Part shown: positions 26,037 to 34,503 of the stretch, one piece after another
Numbering within the stretch: the first letter of the stretch is position 1
Layout of the letters: every line of letters begins with the position of its first letter
Assembly: GCA_043808235.1 (NCBI GenBank)
Contig: JAZDFC010000089.1
Coordinates: 1 to 43,498 of the forward strand
Origin: JAZDFC01 sp043808235
Lineage (GTDB): Bacteria > Bacteroidota > Ignavibacteria > Ignavibacteriales > Melioribacteraceae
Direction of reading: 5' to 3'
Length of the DNA stretch: 43,498 nucleotides
Notes under the pieces: model-generated
Told to the model about the DNA's origin: nothing
The model's input: only the letters and a program-made list of their open reading frames with translations
The model's database searches: none
Translations under genes and position numbers: made by a program

Positions 26037-27872
26037 TTAGATTTTTATTTTCTCTTCCACTATTTTTTCGACAGATGATAGTTCTTGCTTTGCTTCATTA
26101 TTAAAATCTTCACATATATTTTTCATTTCAGCTATAAAATTTTTATCCTCAATATCTTTCAAATTGATGAGCACGTTGTATATCCCGCCTTTAACACCGG
26201 TATATGCAATTAGAGCACCAACTCCGGCATCGGTAACCGAATTTGGGTTGCCGTAAATTGCCGCCGTCTTTGCTAATTTGATTGCCTGTAAACTCAACCG
26301 AGCAGTATTCAACGGAACATTCACGGCTTGTTTCAATCCGTCCTGCATTGCATCGTGACGTATCTGTTTCTCTTCTGTCGATTTCACCGGCAAACGTTTC
26401 GCATCCATGAATGCATTAAAAGCATTTGTATCATCATCAATTGCTTTTACTAATGCGGCTTTAATTTCCTGGCATTCATCGGCTGTTTCACTTAAAATTT
26501 TCTCGCTTTCGCCTCCGGTATATTTATTCAGCGTTAAGTTGCTAACCATCGATGCCAACGCAGCGCCGAGCGCTCCGGCTAACGCTGCAATTGAACCTCC
26601 GCCCGGCGCGGGAGATTCACGCGATACTTCATCAATAAAATCCGTAACCTTCATTTCAACAAGTGCAGAATCAATATTTTTCGGTAAACCGAGAACTCTT
26701 TCATGAATATTAAAATCAGCTACATCTCTCAATCCAAGCGATTGAACCGCAGTTTCTAAAATATCTTTCACCGGAATTCCGGTAGACCTGCCCTGCAATC
26801 GTAAATAAAACTTTCCTGTTTCCATTAATGCCGGGAAAGGGACCATGCCGACAACCTCGCTTCCTGTAACCGTCAATCCCCTTTCGGCTGCGAGTTTTTT
26901 TGTTTCTTCGAAAACGTGCTGCATCGAGGTTACTTTATAATTCGTAAGGTTGATTGAAAGTTGAACGCGGTCATATTTGCTCACCATCCATCCGATTGCT
27001 TTGCAGTGTTCAAACTTGCCCGGTTTTTTAACCGACTGCCCTTCTATTTTTTTCAAATCAACTGAATTCAATTCGAGAAGATATTTTAAATCGTAACTGT
27101 GTACTTCTTCGCAGTGCTGAATTGTTTCATCGATTGTACTGCCGTCGAATTCACAATTGCCGCATGGATATTTTCCTTTTTCATATTTCAGAATCGCTTC
27201 CGATTTGAAATAGAATGGAGCGGAAACCGGTCTTCTCGCCGAGCGACCTTTCTCTCGCAATTCAAATGCGATATCTGTCGCATATTTTGTTTCGCGAGTA
27301 TTGAGATTAATATTGTACGCAATTAAAAATTCACGCACACCCATAACCGTGGCACCCGATTTCGAATTGAATTCCGAGGGACCAAAATCCGGTTTCCATT
27401 CCGGTTTTTTCATCTTCGCTTCAAGACCTTCATACTCACCCTGACGAATAAACGCAAGATTTTGCCGTTCCGGTTTCTGTGCAGATTTTTCGTAAAGATA
27501 AATTGGTATGTTTAACTCATCTCCAACCCGCTTTGCTACTTCTTTCGAGAGTTCGATGCATTCCTCTAAAGTAACGCCCGAAACCGGGACGAACGGACAA
27601 ACATCGGTTGCACCCATGCGTGGGTGCGTGCCTTTGTGTTTCGACATATCTATCAGTTCAGCAGCTTTATTAATCGCATTAAAAGCTGCTTCTTTCACTG
27701 CTTTCGGACTTCCGATAAAAGTTACCACAGTTCTATTCATGTCGGGACCGGGATCAACATCGAGCAGTCTGGCGTCTTCCACCCGTTCAATTTCATTGGT
27801 GATTTGTTTGATGATTTCCGGATTCTTACCTTCCGAAAAATTCGGAACACATTCGATTAATTTTTCGTACAT
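26037..27872 (-). CDS. ftcD: Glutamate formiminotransferase / formimino-THF cyclodeaminase
   Basis: This bifunctional enzyme moves the formimino group from formiminoglutamate to tetrahydrofolate, then releases ammonia to give methenyl-tetrahydrofolate. Formiminotransferase motifs include VPNFSEG (residues 9-15), DPGPDMNRTVVTF and KGTHPRMGATDVCPFVP (near 80-96). The cyclodeaminase domain begins near residue 428 with DFIDEVSRESPAPGGGSIAA. At 611 residues it is longer than the usual 540 or so. The extra part, about 215-290, includes CGNC...HCEEVH and looks like a metal-binding insert. It is convergent with the kinase gene with no gap between stop codons, and completes the pathway begun by hutI. 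Confidence 0.94.
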   Translation of the reverse strand: MYEKLIECVPNFSEGKNPEIIKQITNEIERVEDARLLDVDPGPDMNRTVVTFIGSPKAVKEAAFNAINKAAELIDMSKHKGTHPRMGATDVCPFVPVSGVTLEECIELSKEVAKRVGDELNIPIYLYEKSAQKPERQNLAFIRQGEYEGLEAKMKKPEWKPDFGPSEFNSKSGATVMGVREFLIAYNINLNTRETKYATDIAFELREKGRSARRPVSAPFYFKSEAILKYEKGKYPCGNCEFDGSTIDETIQHCEEVHSYDLKYLLELNSVDLKKIEGQSVKKPGKFEHCKAIGWMVSKYDRVQLSINLTNYKVTSMQHVFEETKKLAAERGLTVTGSEVVGMVPFPALMETGKFYLRLQGRSTGIPVKDILETAVQSLGLRDVADFNIHERVLGLPKNIDSALVEMKVTDFIDEVSRESPAPGGGSIAALAGALGAALASMVSNLTLNKYTGGESEKILSETADECQEIKAALVKAIDDDTNAFNAFMDAKRLPVKSTEEKQIRHDAMQDGLKQAVNVPLNTARLSLQAIKLAKTAAIYGNPNSVTDAGVGALIAYTGVKGGIYNVLINLKDIEDKNFIAEMKNICEDFNNEAKQELSSVEKIVEEKIKI

Positions 27873-27915
27873 TTTTTCACCAAGCTAAATTTTGATTTAT
27901 TGATTTTGTGCTTGC

Positions 27916-28683
27916 TTATAAAATTATTAGAAATTCAGCATTACCAAAGAATATAAAATTAAAAATATTAAAAAATGCATGCGCAATTACACATGTGTCA
28001 AAACCTTTCCATTTCATAATATAGCCTAAAATGCAACCATTAATGAATAATTGTATCATAGTGAATATGTTATTCCTTCCAACAAAGTAGTATAAGAGAA
28101 TCCAAAAAAATGAAGTGATTAGTACACTTAAAATAAATCCTTTCATTCCTTTTCCCAGATAGAAATTTAATACCGGTTGTAAAAACAACCTTAAATATAT
28201 TTCTTCAGTGATGGAATAAATCAGTGAATAAATTATGAGTATAATTGAAATAAGCAAATTGGATGAATTAATATCGATAATAAATTTTTGCTGAATCATT
28301 AGAGATAGAATTGAAATAAATATAAGACAACCTCCAACAAAAATCCCCGCTGAATAATTCTCTAAAATTTCAGATTTACTTAATCTTAAGATTCCAATCG
28401 CACTTTTATAACCTACTTTATTCGAATAATAAAATCCAACAGAAGAAAGCGACAGCAGAGCTGGAAATAGTGCAACAAAATGAATAATTAGATATAAGGT
28501 GATAGGAAACTTAATAAACAAATATGAGCAGAAAACACAAAGAAGTTGAAGTAAAAGTACTAGTCCAGCAAAATCAAGAAACTCTTTAGAATATATTTTT
28601 GTTTTTTTATATAGTATAATAAAAAACAAAAAAGATATTAGATATAAAGCAAGCAGAAATATTTGTTGTACAGTAAAATCCAT
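27916..28683 (-). CDS. CPBP-family (CAAX protease-like) membrane protein
   Basis: This 255-residue protein has about seven or eight helices. Motif 1 of the CPBP/Abi family is present as TEEIYLRLFL (Glu160, Glu161, Arg165), and the last motif as IAHAFFN (His235, Asn239). Motif 2, normally FxxxH, reads SFFWILLYY, so its His is missing. Family members cleave prenylated or membrane substrates, or act in bacteriocin immunity; which applies here is not clear. Base composition is more AT-rich than its neighbours, and it is set apart by gaps of 43 and 57 bases, so it may be transcribed alone. Confidence 0.83.
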   Translation of the reverse strand: MDFTVQQIFLLALYLISFLFFIILYKKTKIYSKEFLDFAGLVLLLQLLCVFCSYLFIKFPITLYLIIHFVALFPALLSLSSVGFYYSNKVGYKSAIGILRLSKSEILENYSAGIFVGGCLIFISILSLMIQQKFIIDINSSNLLISIILIIYSLIYSITEEIYLRLFLQPVLNFYLGKGMKGFILSVLITSFFWILLYYFVGRNNIFTMIQLFINGCILGYIMKWKGFDTCVIAHAFFNIFNFIFFGNAEFLIIL

Positions 28684-28740
28684 TTTATGCTACTTCAAAA
28701 TGTATTTATTCAAGTCATAGATTTATTATGGATAACAAAA

Positions 28741-30417
28741 TTAACGTATTTCAATAAACACATCCTCAAGCGGCCAGCGTGCTTTGAATTGCAGCGTGTC
28801 CGGATAGAACGCAAATTTCTCCGATGGTTGAAACGGCTTAATCTTTCCGTGAGAATATTTTCCGTTGTTATCGTTATCGTTAAATGCCCATAAAATATAT
28901 TTGCCAGGGATAACCTGATGTAACTCGTAATTATTCTGCAAATCCGCCTTGCCCGAATATTTTATCTCTTTCGTTTCGGTATTCTCAAGAACAAAATATT
29001 TTTTAGAAGCACTATCGGCTGAAAATATCTTGCCGTAAATCCCGGAGAAATACAAATCGCTCACTGTTTTGAAAGCGTAAGTGTATATGGAATCAACTGC
29101 ATTTCCCGCCGCATCTTTTATTAATTTCAAATTAATTTGGATTGAATAATCTGTGCTCGGTTTTAATTTTTTCGTTTCAAGTGAGAAAGAAGCATCGTCT
29201 ATTTTCGAAAACTCGAATGGAATACTATTTTCTTTTTTATCCATGAAACTAATCCCCTCTTTTAAAGCGTCCATCGGGAAACCATCATCAAAAAGAAAAA
29301 TTAGTTTCGAGTTATCGTAAAAGGAAGCTCTTTCTTCCAATCCTGTTTCAACTCTCGCTATTGACGGAAATAATGTATCTATTTTTGTGCTAACAACAAT
29401 TTGAGTGGTTTCGAGATTTGAAATATTACCAAATAAATCCGGGATGTTCTGCGAGATTAAATAATTATCGGAAGATGTGCTTAATGTATCACTGAATGAA
29501 GCAAATATTTGCCGGTCTTTTGTTTTTCCTTTGAAGACATAGAGTATAGGAATTTTTCTATTCTGTGTTGAATCAAAGATAAAGAAACTCTCACCTGAAA
29601 TTTTTGTGCTGTCAATGTTTTCATTGAACTCAAGTAACAGATGATTTGCATCAGTCATTGTTGCATTGCTTAAACTCGGTTTCGTCGTATCTTCTTTGGT
29701 CAGCATGAAATTCAGATTTTCATAAAGAGTATCTTTTTCAGAAAGTGAAATAATATTGCTTGGCGCTCCGTAAAAATCCTGCTCCATGTTATATAAAAGA
29801 TCACGGAAATCATCCCGGACTGCATAAATCAAATACTTGCCGTGCTTTAATCCAAGCAGAGTAAATCTTCCATCTTCGCCTATTTGCGAAAGATAATCCG
29901 GTTTTTGTATTGAGGGATCAATGTCCTTGCCGCTAATCAAATATGCAAAAATTAATATTCCTGAAGGGTCTTTGTAATGAACAACTCCTGTTATAACTCC
30001 TTTGTCAATCTCCTCACCGGTTGAGAATGCGAAGTTATATGCATTCGCCATTCTATTGCTATTATTCAAGTCTTTCACATCGGTACCAATTGTAACGCTA
30101 TAGGTGGTATTTGCTTTCAAAGAATCACGTTTAAAATTAATCGTTAAAGTTTTCCCCGTCCAGCTATACTCAATCTCGCCTTCAATCTTTGGAGAGATAA
30201 AAACTGCTTCCTGTACGGAGCGCTTATCAACATATTCCGAGAATGATAACTCAAAATAATCGTCGTTAAAATTTGTTGTACCGCTCGCCGGATAAATTTC
30301 CGTAATTTCCGGTGGAACTGTATCAATCTCTCCACCGCCGGGCGGGAGTTGACTTGCGCATCTCACAATCAAAAAAATGATTGCCGAAATTATAATGTAT
30401 CTTTTGTACTTCGCCAT
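28741..30417 (-). CDS. Ig-like domain (SbsA/Big_5 type) lipoprotein
   Basis: This is a lipoprotein of 558 residues with a hydrophobic signal and lipobox LIVRC (Cys20), then ASQLPPGGGEIDTVPPEI, the start typical of Bacteroidota Ig-like lipoproteins. Residues about 36-133 form a first Big_5-like domain (YPASGTTNFN, SFSEYVDKRSV, LKANTTYSVTI). A carboxypeptidase-regulatory-like part follows (GVVHYKD...GKYLIYAVRDD), then at least one more Ig-like repeat (KPSTDYSIQINLKLIKDAAGN). It overlaps the 3' end of mltG by 28 bases, so the two are co-translated. A cell-envelope role is likely, but the precise function is unknown. Confidence 0.8.
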   Translation of the reverse strand: MAKYKRYIIISAIIFLIVRCASQLPPGGGEIDTVPPEITEIYPASGTTNFNDDYFELSFSEYVDKRSVQEAVFISPKIEGEIEYSWTGKTLTINFKRDSLKANTTYSVTIGTDVKDLNNSNRMANAYNFAFSTGEEIDKGVITGVVHYKDPSGILIFAYLISGKDIDPSIQKPDYLSQIGEDGRFTLLGLKHGKYLIYAVRDDFRDLLYNMEQDFYGAPSNIISLSEKDTLYENLNFMLTKEDTTKPSLSNATMTDANHLLLEFNENIDSTKISGESFFIFDSTQNRKIPILYVFKGKTKDRQIFASFSDTLSTSSDNYLISQNIPDLFGNISNLETTQIVVSTKIDTLFPSIARVETGLEERASFYDNSKLIFLFDDGFPMDALKEGISFMDKKENSIPFEFSKIDDASFSLETKKLKPSTDYSIQINLKLIKDAAGNAVDSIYTYAFKTVSDLYFSGIYGKIFSADSASKKYFVLENTETKEIKYSGKADLQNNYELHQVIPGKYILWAFNDNDNNGKYSHGKIKPFQPSEKFAFYPDTLQFKARWPLEDVFIEIR

Positions 30418-31460
30418 ACTCTATAATTGTAAACGTTGTATTGGTGTTCGTTATATGTTTTGGAAAATGTGTGCCCGCCGCTTCCATCGGCTACGAAATA
30501 TAAATAATCATTTTCTTCGGGATACAGAGCCGCAAGTACCGCTTCCTTGCCAGGATTGTTTATAGGAGTCGGCGGAAGACCGGCGTAGAGATATGTATTG
30601 TACGGAGAATCAATTTCGAGATCGCGATACAAAATTCTATTGAACCGCTTTCCGTCCCGTTTCAAATATTGTATTGTTGGATCAGCCTGTAGCTTTATTC
30701 CCTTTTTCAAACGGTTGTAGTACACACCCGCAATTGTTCTGAATTCATCAAACCTATTTGATTCACCATCAATTATCGAGGCAAGAGTCAAGATAGCTTT
30801 TTTCGACATCCCAAGTTTGTCCATCTGGTTAACAGCCTTCTCATCGAACAATTTGTCCATTTCGTTTTTCAACTTCGTAAGAACATTTTCAGCAGAGGAA
30901 TTTTTATAAAAGAAATAAGTATCCGGCAAAAGGTAACCTTCAAGATTATTGACGCCATAAAGTCCAAGCTTGTTTATGAATTTCCGGTTTGAACTTAGCT
31001 GCATTATTTCCCCGGCATTAATTTTTAATTCTTCCTCAAATATTTTTGCCAGTTTGCTCTGCCAGATTCCTTCCTGAATAGTAACTTTCACCTGTTCCTG
31101 CATTTAACCATTGATGAAGAGCTCGACTAACTGTACGTAACTTAAGCCGTTGGGAATTGAATAATAGCCGGCTTTAATTTTTTTATCAGCGCCGTATAGG
31201 AACGCGGCAATTTTCATGCTGGTTTTACTTGGAATAATTTTTTTTACAAATAATGAATCAATCACTTGTGAAAAGGTAGTTCCCGGTTTAATTTCAAAAT
31301 CGATTGGACTTTTATACGGATAATAATTTGGCGAAAAGAAAATGAAAACAAGCATGGCAAGAATGAAGACGAAAAATGCTACGACAAATCGAAATTGATT
31401 CTTCGACAGAAGTTTTACATTCTCTTTCGACTGATTTTTAATTGCTTGATTAAAGGTCAT
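30390..31460 (-). pseudogene. mltG: Endolytic murein transglycosylase MltG, split by an in-frame TAA
   Basis: Two same-frame halves together make one MltG (YceG) protein. The first half (31460-31104, 118 residues) has a membrane helix (about 27-45) and the LysM-like region. It ends LVELFING at TAA (31106-31104), and the frame continues at once with ATG CAG, reading on to QVKVTIQEG. The second half (31103-30390, 237 residues) has the transglycosylase core: ASIIDGESN, VYYNRLKKG, LQADPTIQYL, LPPTPINNPG and YFVADGSGGHTF. MltG cleaves nascent glycan to release chains during wall growth. The adjacent TAAATG could let ribosomes restart, but the second half alone lacks the anchor. A nonsense mutation or a base error explains this best. 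Confidence 0.85.
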
Positions 31461-31532
31461 TCAATACAGTGATTTTCTTCAAATTTTGGCGCTTAATATA
31501 GAAAAATTTGAGCAAATAATGATTGGTAAAAC

Positions 31533-32561
31533 TTAATACTCCTCTGGCAATTTAAATGTATCCGGAGGCAGTGAGGCATAAGCAGTAGTATTAAAACCGA
31601 ATGTTTTTCCCTTTTGGTGAATCATCAAACCACGCAATGCAATCATAGCTGCATTATCACCACAAAATTTTAAATCCGGGATTACTAATTTCTTTTTGTA
31701 TTTCTGCGATAATTCAGTAAAAGAATCTCTGAGCAATTTATTTGCAGCGACTCCGCCAACCAATGAAAGCGATTTTATTTCGTAATTATTAATAACCTTT
31801 TTCACCCTCGCTAACAGTGCATCAACAGCAGCTTTTTGAAATGAGGCAGCTATATCATAAATATTTTCAATCGGAATTTTATCGGCACTCCCATAATTTA
31901 ACTGCACATATCGAAGTACCGCTGTTTTCAATCCACTGAAAGAAAAATCAAATTCGTTTTTTGTATTTGCAATGGGGAATGAAATCTTTTTCGAATCACC
32001 TTTCGAGGCAGCATTTTGAATTTGCGGTCCACCGGGGTAACCGAGACCAAGCAGTTTCGAGACTTTATCGAAAGCCTCGCCGGCAGCATCGTCAATCGTC
32101 GAACCGAGTTTTACAATTTCCGATTCATTTTTCACAATGAGTAACAAAGTGTGTCCGCCTGAAACCGCGAGACACAAATACGGAAATTCCGGTTTCTCTT
32201 CCATCAAGAATCCTGAATAAATGTGTCCTTCGATATGATTAACCTGTACAAATGGAATCTTAAGTGAATATGCAAGTCCTTTGCCGAGAGTTAATCCAAC
32301 AAGCAGAGCCCCGATAAGACCGGGGCCTGCGGTTGGACAAACAAGATTAATATCGCTGAGTTTTAGATTTGTTTCCTTAAGCGCTTGCCGGATCATCGGC
32401 ACAAGCAATTGCAAATGTGCGCGACTCGATAGCTCCGGCACAACTCCGCCGAATTCGCTGTGAAATTCCTGCGACGAAATAAGATTGGTTAATAATTTTC
32501 CGTTCGCTAAGATAGCGACAGATGTTTCGTCGCACGATGTTTCAATTCCAAGTACTTTCAT
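31533..32561 (-). CDS. tsaD: tRNA N6-adenosine threonylcarbamoyltransferase TsaD
   Basis: This enzyme transfers the threonylcarbamoyl group to A37 of ANN-decoding tRNAs, with TsaB and TsaE as partners. The N-terminus MKVLGIETSCDETS and the metal-binding motif VNHIEGHIYSG near residue 108 are diagnostic; SGGHTLLL near 135 and LGYPGGPQI near 175 support the call. I chose ATG at 32561, where TAATG overlaps the proline dehydrogenase stop, because a frame starting 28 codons upstream adds a tail that no family member has. The length is 342 residues. Confidence 0.97.
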   Translation of the reverse strand: MKVLGIETSCDETSVAILANGKLLTNLISSQEFHSEFGGVVPELSSRAHLQLLVPMIRQALKETNLKLSDINLVCPTAGPGLIGALLVGLTLGKGLAYSLKIPFVQVNHIEGHIYSGFLMEEKPEFPYLCLAVSGGHTLLLIVKNESEIVKLGSTIDDAAGEAFDKVSKLLGLGYPGGPQIQNAASKGDSKKISFPIANTKNEFDFSFSGLKTAVLRYVQLNYGSADKIPIENIYDIAASFQKAAVDALLARVKKVINNYEIKSLSLVGGVAANKLLRDSFTELSQKYKKKLVIPDLKFCGDNAAMIALRGLMIHQKGKTFGFNTTAYASLPPDTFKLPEEY

Positions 32562-33460
32562 TATTTTCGGATAAAAATACTTTTTGTGATGTACCATGCC
32601 ATGTTTGGATTTTCCTGGAGCCTTCTTATTGAATAAGCATACCACTTTTCACCGAAGGGGACATAAATTCTGATCTTGTATCCATCCGCATTAATTTTAT
32701 CCCGTAGTTTTTCAGTAACTCCGTACAGCATTTGAAATTCAAATTTATCTTTCGGTATCCGTTTTTTAGATATCATCTCATAAGCGCCTTTAACCAAATA
32801 TTCATCATGCGTGGCAATACCAACGTAGTTACCATTATCAAGTATCGACTCAAGTATTTTCAAAAAATTATCCCTGATCATTTGTTTGTCTTTGTAAGCA
32901 ATGGCTTCCGGTTCAATATAAATTCCTTTGCACAAGCGGTAATGTCCGTTCTTTTTATTCAGCTTTATAACATCATCATAGGTTCGCTTTAAATATGCTT
33001 GCACAACGATGCCGACATTTTCATATTTTGAACGAAGCAATTCGAAAAGTTCGATGGTCATATCGGTATATGGCGTATCTTCCATATCGATGCGGACAAA
33101 AATATTTAACTGCTTCGCTTTCACAATAAGTTCTTCAATTAAAGAAAAACACTTCTGCTTATCAATTGCCAAACCGAAAGCCGTTGGTTTAATCGAAATA
33201 TTCGAATCGAGTTTGTTTTTGTGGATAGCTTCGAGCACTTCGATGCATTCTACTTTTGTTTGAGCTGCCTCTTCCATGGATTTAATCGCTTCGCCGAGCA
33301 CGTCCATTGTGGCAACGATTCCCTTCTTATTTAATTCTTTTACAACATTAACTCCGTCCTGGAGCGAGTTCCCTGCAACATATTTTTTTGCAAAGATGTG
33401 CACTACCTTTTTGGGCAGCGCTTTAACGAATGAAACAATCATTTGATTAATGAGATTCAA
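32561..33460 (-). CDS. Proline dehydrogenase (monofunctional)
   Basis: This is an FAD-dependent enzyme that oxidises proline to pyrroline-5-carboxylate and feeds electrons to the quinone pool. It has the TIM-barrel order of the family: SIKPTAFGLAID near 92, RIDMEDTPYTD near 123, QAYLKRTYDD near 152, CKGIYIEP near 175, GIATHDEYL near 213, FEFQMLYGV near 240, and the substrate motif YSIRRLQENPNMAWY near 278. It is about 299 residues, with no fused aldehyde dehydrogenase. The start is TTG at 33460 with GGAG five bases upstream; an ATG six codons later has no such site. It is coupled to tsaD by a one-base overlap. Confidence 0.94.
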   Translation of the reverse strand: MNLINQMIVSFVKALPKKVVHIFAKKYVAGNSLQDGVNVVKELNKKGIVATMDVLGEAIKSMEEAAQTKVECIEVLEAIHKNKLDSNISIKPTAFGLAIDKQKCFSLIEELIVKAKQLNIFVRIDMEDTPYTDMTIELFELLRSKYENVGIVVQAYLKRTYDDVIKLNKKNGHYRLCKGIYIEPEAIAYKDKQMIRDNFLKILESILDNGNYVGIATHDEYLVKGAYEMISKKRIPKDKFEFQMLYGVTEKLRDKINADGYKIRIYVPFGEKWYAYSIRRLQENPNMAWYITKSIFIRK

Positions 33461-33670
33461 AAGAGCTCCGTAAAAATTTATATTGAAAATTACTCCTCCA
33501 TCAAAAGAATATCAAGGAATGAGAGTAATGTCTTTTGTTGGATTACAATACATTTTTTCATACATTCTTGCTGTAAAGGATTTCAACTGCTTAATTGGCG
33601 AATGGTTGGATTGCTGTATGGCTATAATGAATGTGTGACCCAAGAATTTCAAGATTGTTATTTGAAAATA

Positions 33671-34279
33671 TTAAGCAACCATTTGGGAAAGAAGATTTAC
33701 GATAAATCGAATTTTGTTTTTTAATTCGGGGAGACCGGAATTATTTTCTATCACAAAATCCGCCGCTTTCTTTTTTTCTTCCTGTGGAATTTGATTTTCG
33801 ATCCGCTTCTTTACTTCATCTTCACTTACATTATCCCGTTTCATTACCCGTTCTATTTGATGCGCTTCATCCGAGACAATAAGTATTACATAATCAAATA
33901 AATTTTCCAGTTCGGCTTCATAAACCAACGCCGATTCCACAAATACCAGGTTATTCTTTTGAAGAGATGATTCCATCATTTCAATCATTTTATCAATTGT
34001 CGGCGGGTGAACAATGGAATTTATCAACCGGACTTTTCCCGGATCGATGAAAACTTTCTCAGCCAAAAACTTTGTATTTAGAATTCCATCTTTATATGCC
34101 TCCTCCCCAAACTCTTTGATTATCCTCTTTCTAATCTGCAAATCATTTCGTAAGAATTCTTTCGCAAGGTCATCAGCTATTATAACATCATAACCGGAAC
34201 CGGAGATAATTTTGGTCGCTTCGCTCTTTCCAGTTCCAATTCCACCGGTGAGAGTAATTTTTAATTTTTTATTTACCAT
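33671..34279 (-). CDS. coaE: Dephospho-CoA kinase
   Basis: This enzyme catalyses the last step of coenzyme A synthesis, phosphorylating the ribose of dephospho-CoA. The P-loop TGGIGTGKS spans residues 11-19, DVIIADDLAKEFL follows near 29, INSIVHPPTIDKM near 86 and the lid RDNVSEDEVKKRIENQ near 148. Its length is 202 residues. It is isolated by a 210-base gap downstream and by the hairpin-rich gap upstream. The following 210 bases (33461-33670) hold no recognisable gene. Confidence 0.95.
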   Translation of the reverse strand: MVNKKLKITLTGGIGTGKSEATKIISGSGYDVIIADDLAKEFLRNDLQIRKRIIKEFGEEAYKDGILNTKFLAEKVFIDPGKVRLINSIVHPPTIDKMIEMMESSLQKNNLVFVESALVYEAELENLFDYVILIVSDEAHQIERVMKRDNVSEDEVKKRIENQIPQEEKKKAADFVIENNSGLPELKNKIRFIVNLLSQMVA

Positions 34280-34374
34280 GATTTTAAAAAGTATTAATGA
34301 CGTAAAATTATTTCTAAATAAAAAATGATGAATTAACCGGAAGTCGTTTAGGGGTGTAAAAAAATGAAATTGAA

Positions 34375-34475
34375 AAACCGTTAAAACGGTTTAAATATTG
34401 GTTGTATTTTAATTAACCCACGAGTTAAGTCGTGGGTTACTAAAAAAAGAAAAAACAATAACCGTTTCAACGGTT
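34375..34475. repeat. Cluster of three REP-like hairpins between coaE and rny
   Basis: Three perfect inverted repeats lie in 101 bases. Hairpin A, AAACCGTT-AA-AACGGTTT, is at 34375-34392. Hairpin B has a ten-base stem, TAACCCACGA paired with TCGTGGGTTA, at 34414-34439 around a six-base loop. Hairpin C, AACCGTT-TC-AACGGTT, is at 34460-34475 and repeats the core of A. The A-B-A order suggests a composite intergenic repeat (REP/BIME-like) and not a simple terminator, as there is no strict T-run after the stems. It may also help end rny transcription. Confidence 0.8.
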
Positions 34476-34503
34476 TATAAAGACTTCAGGTTAATTAACA
34501 AAT

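Noticed and set aside
27916..28683. Phage-defence or bacteriocin-immunity system centred on the CPBP protein
   Set aside because: CPBP proteins can have such roles, but no bacteriocin, defence or mobile gene is nearby and one catalytic His is absent.
31479..31512. Inverted repeat CAAATTTT/AAAATTTG between mltG and tsaD
   Set aside because: Pure A/T arms in an A/T-rich gap; chance pairing is likely and no T-run terminator follows.
33461..33670. Short plus-strand open frames between coaE and proline dehydrogenase
   Set aside because: They have no recognisable motif, no good binding site, and one begins inside the proline dehydrogenase gene; the gap looks non-coding.
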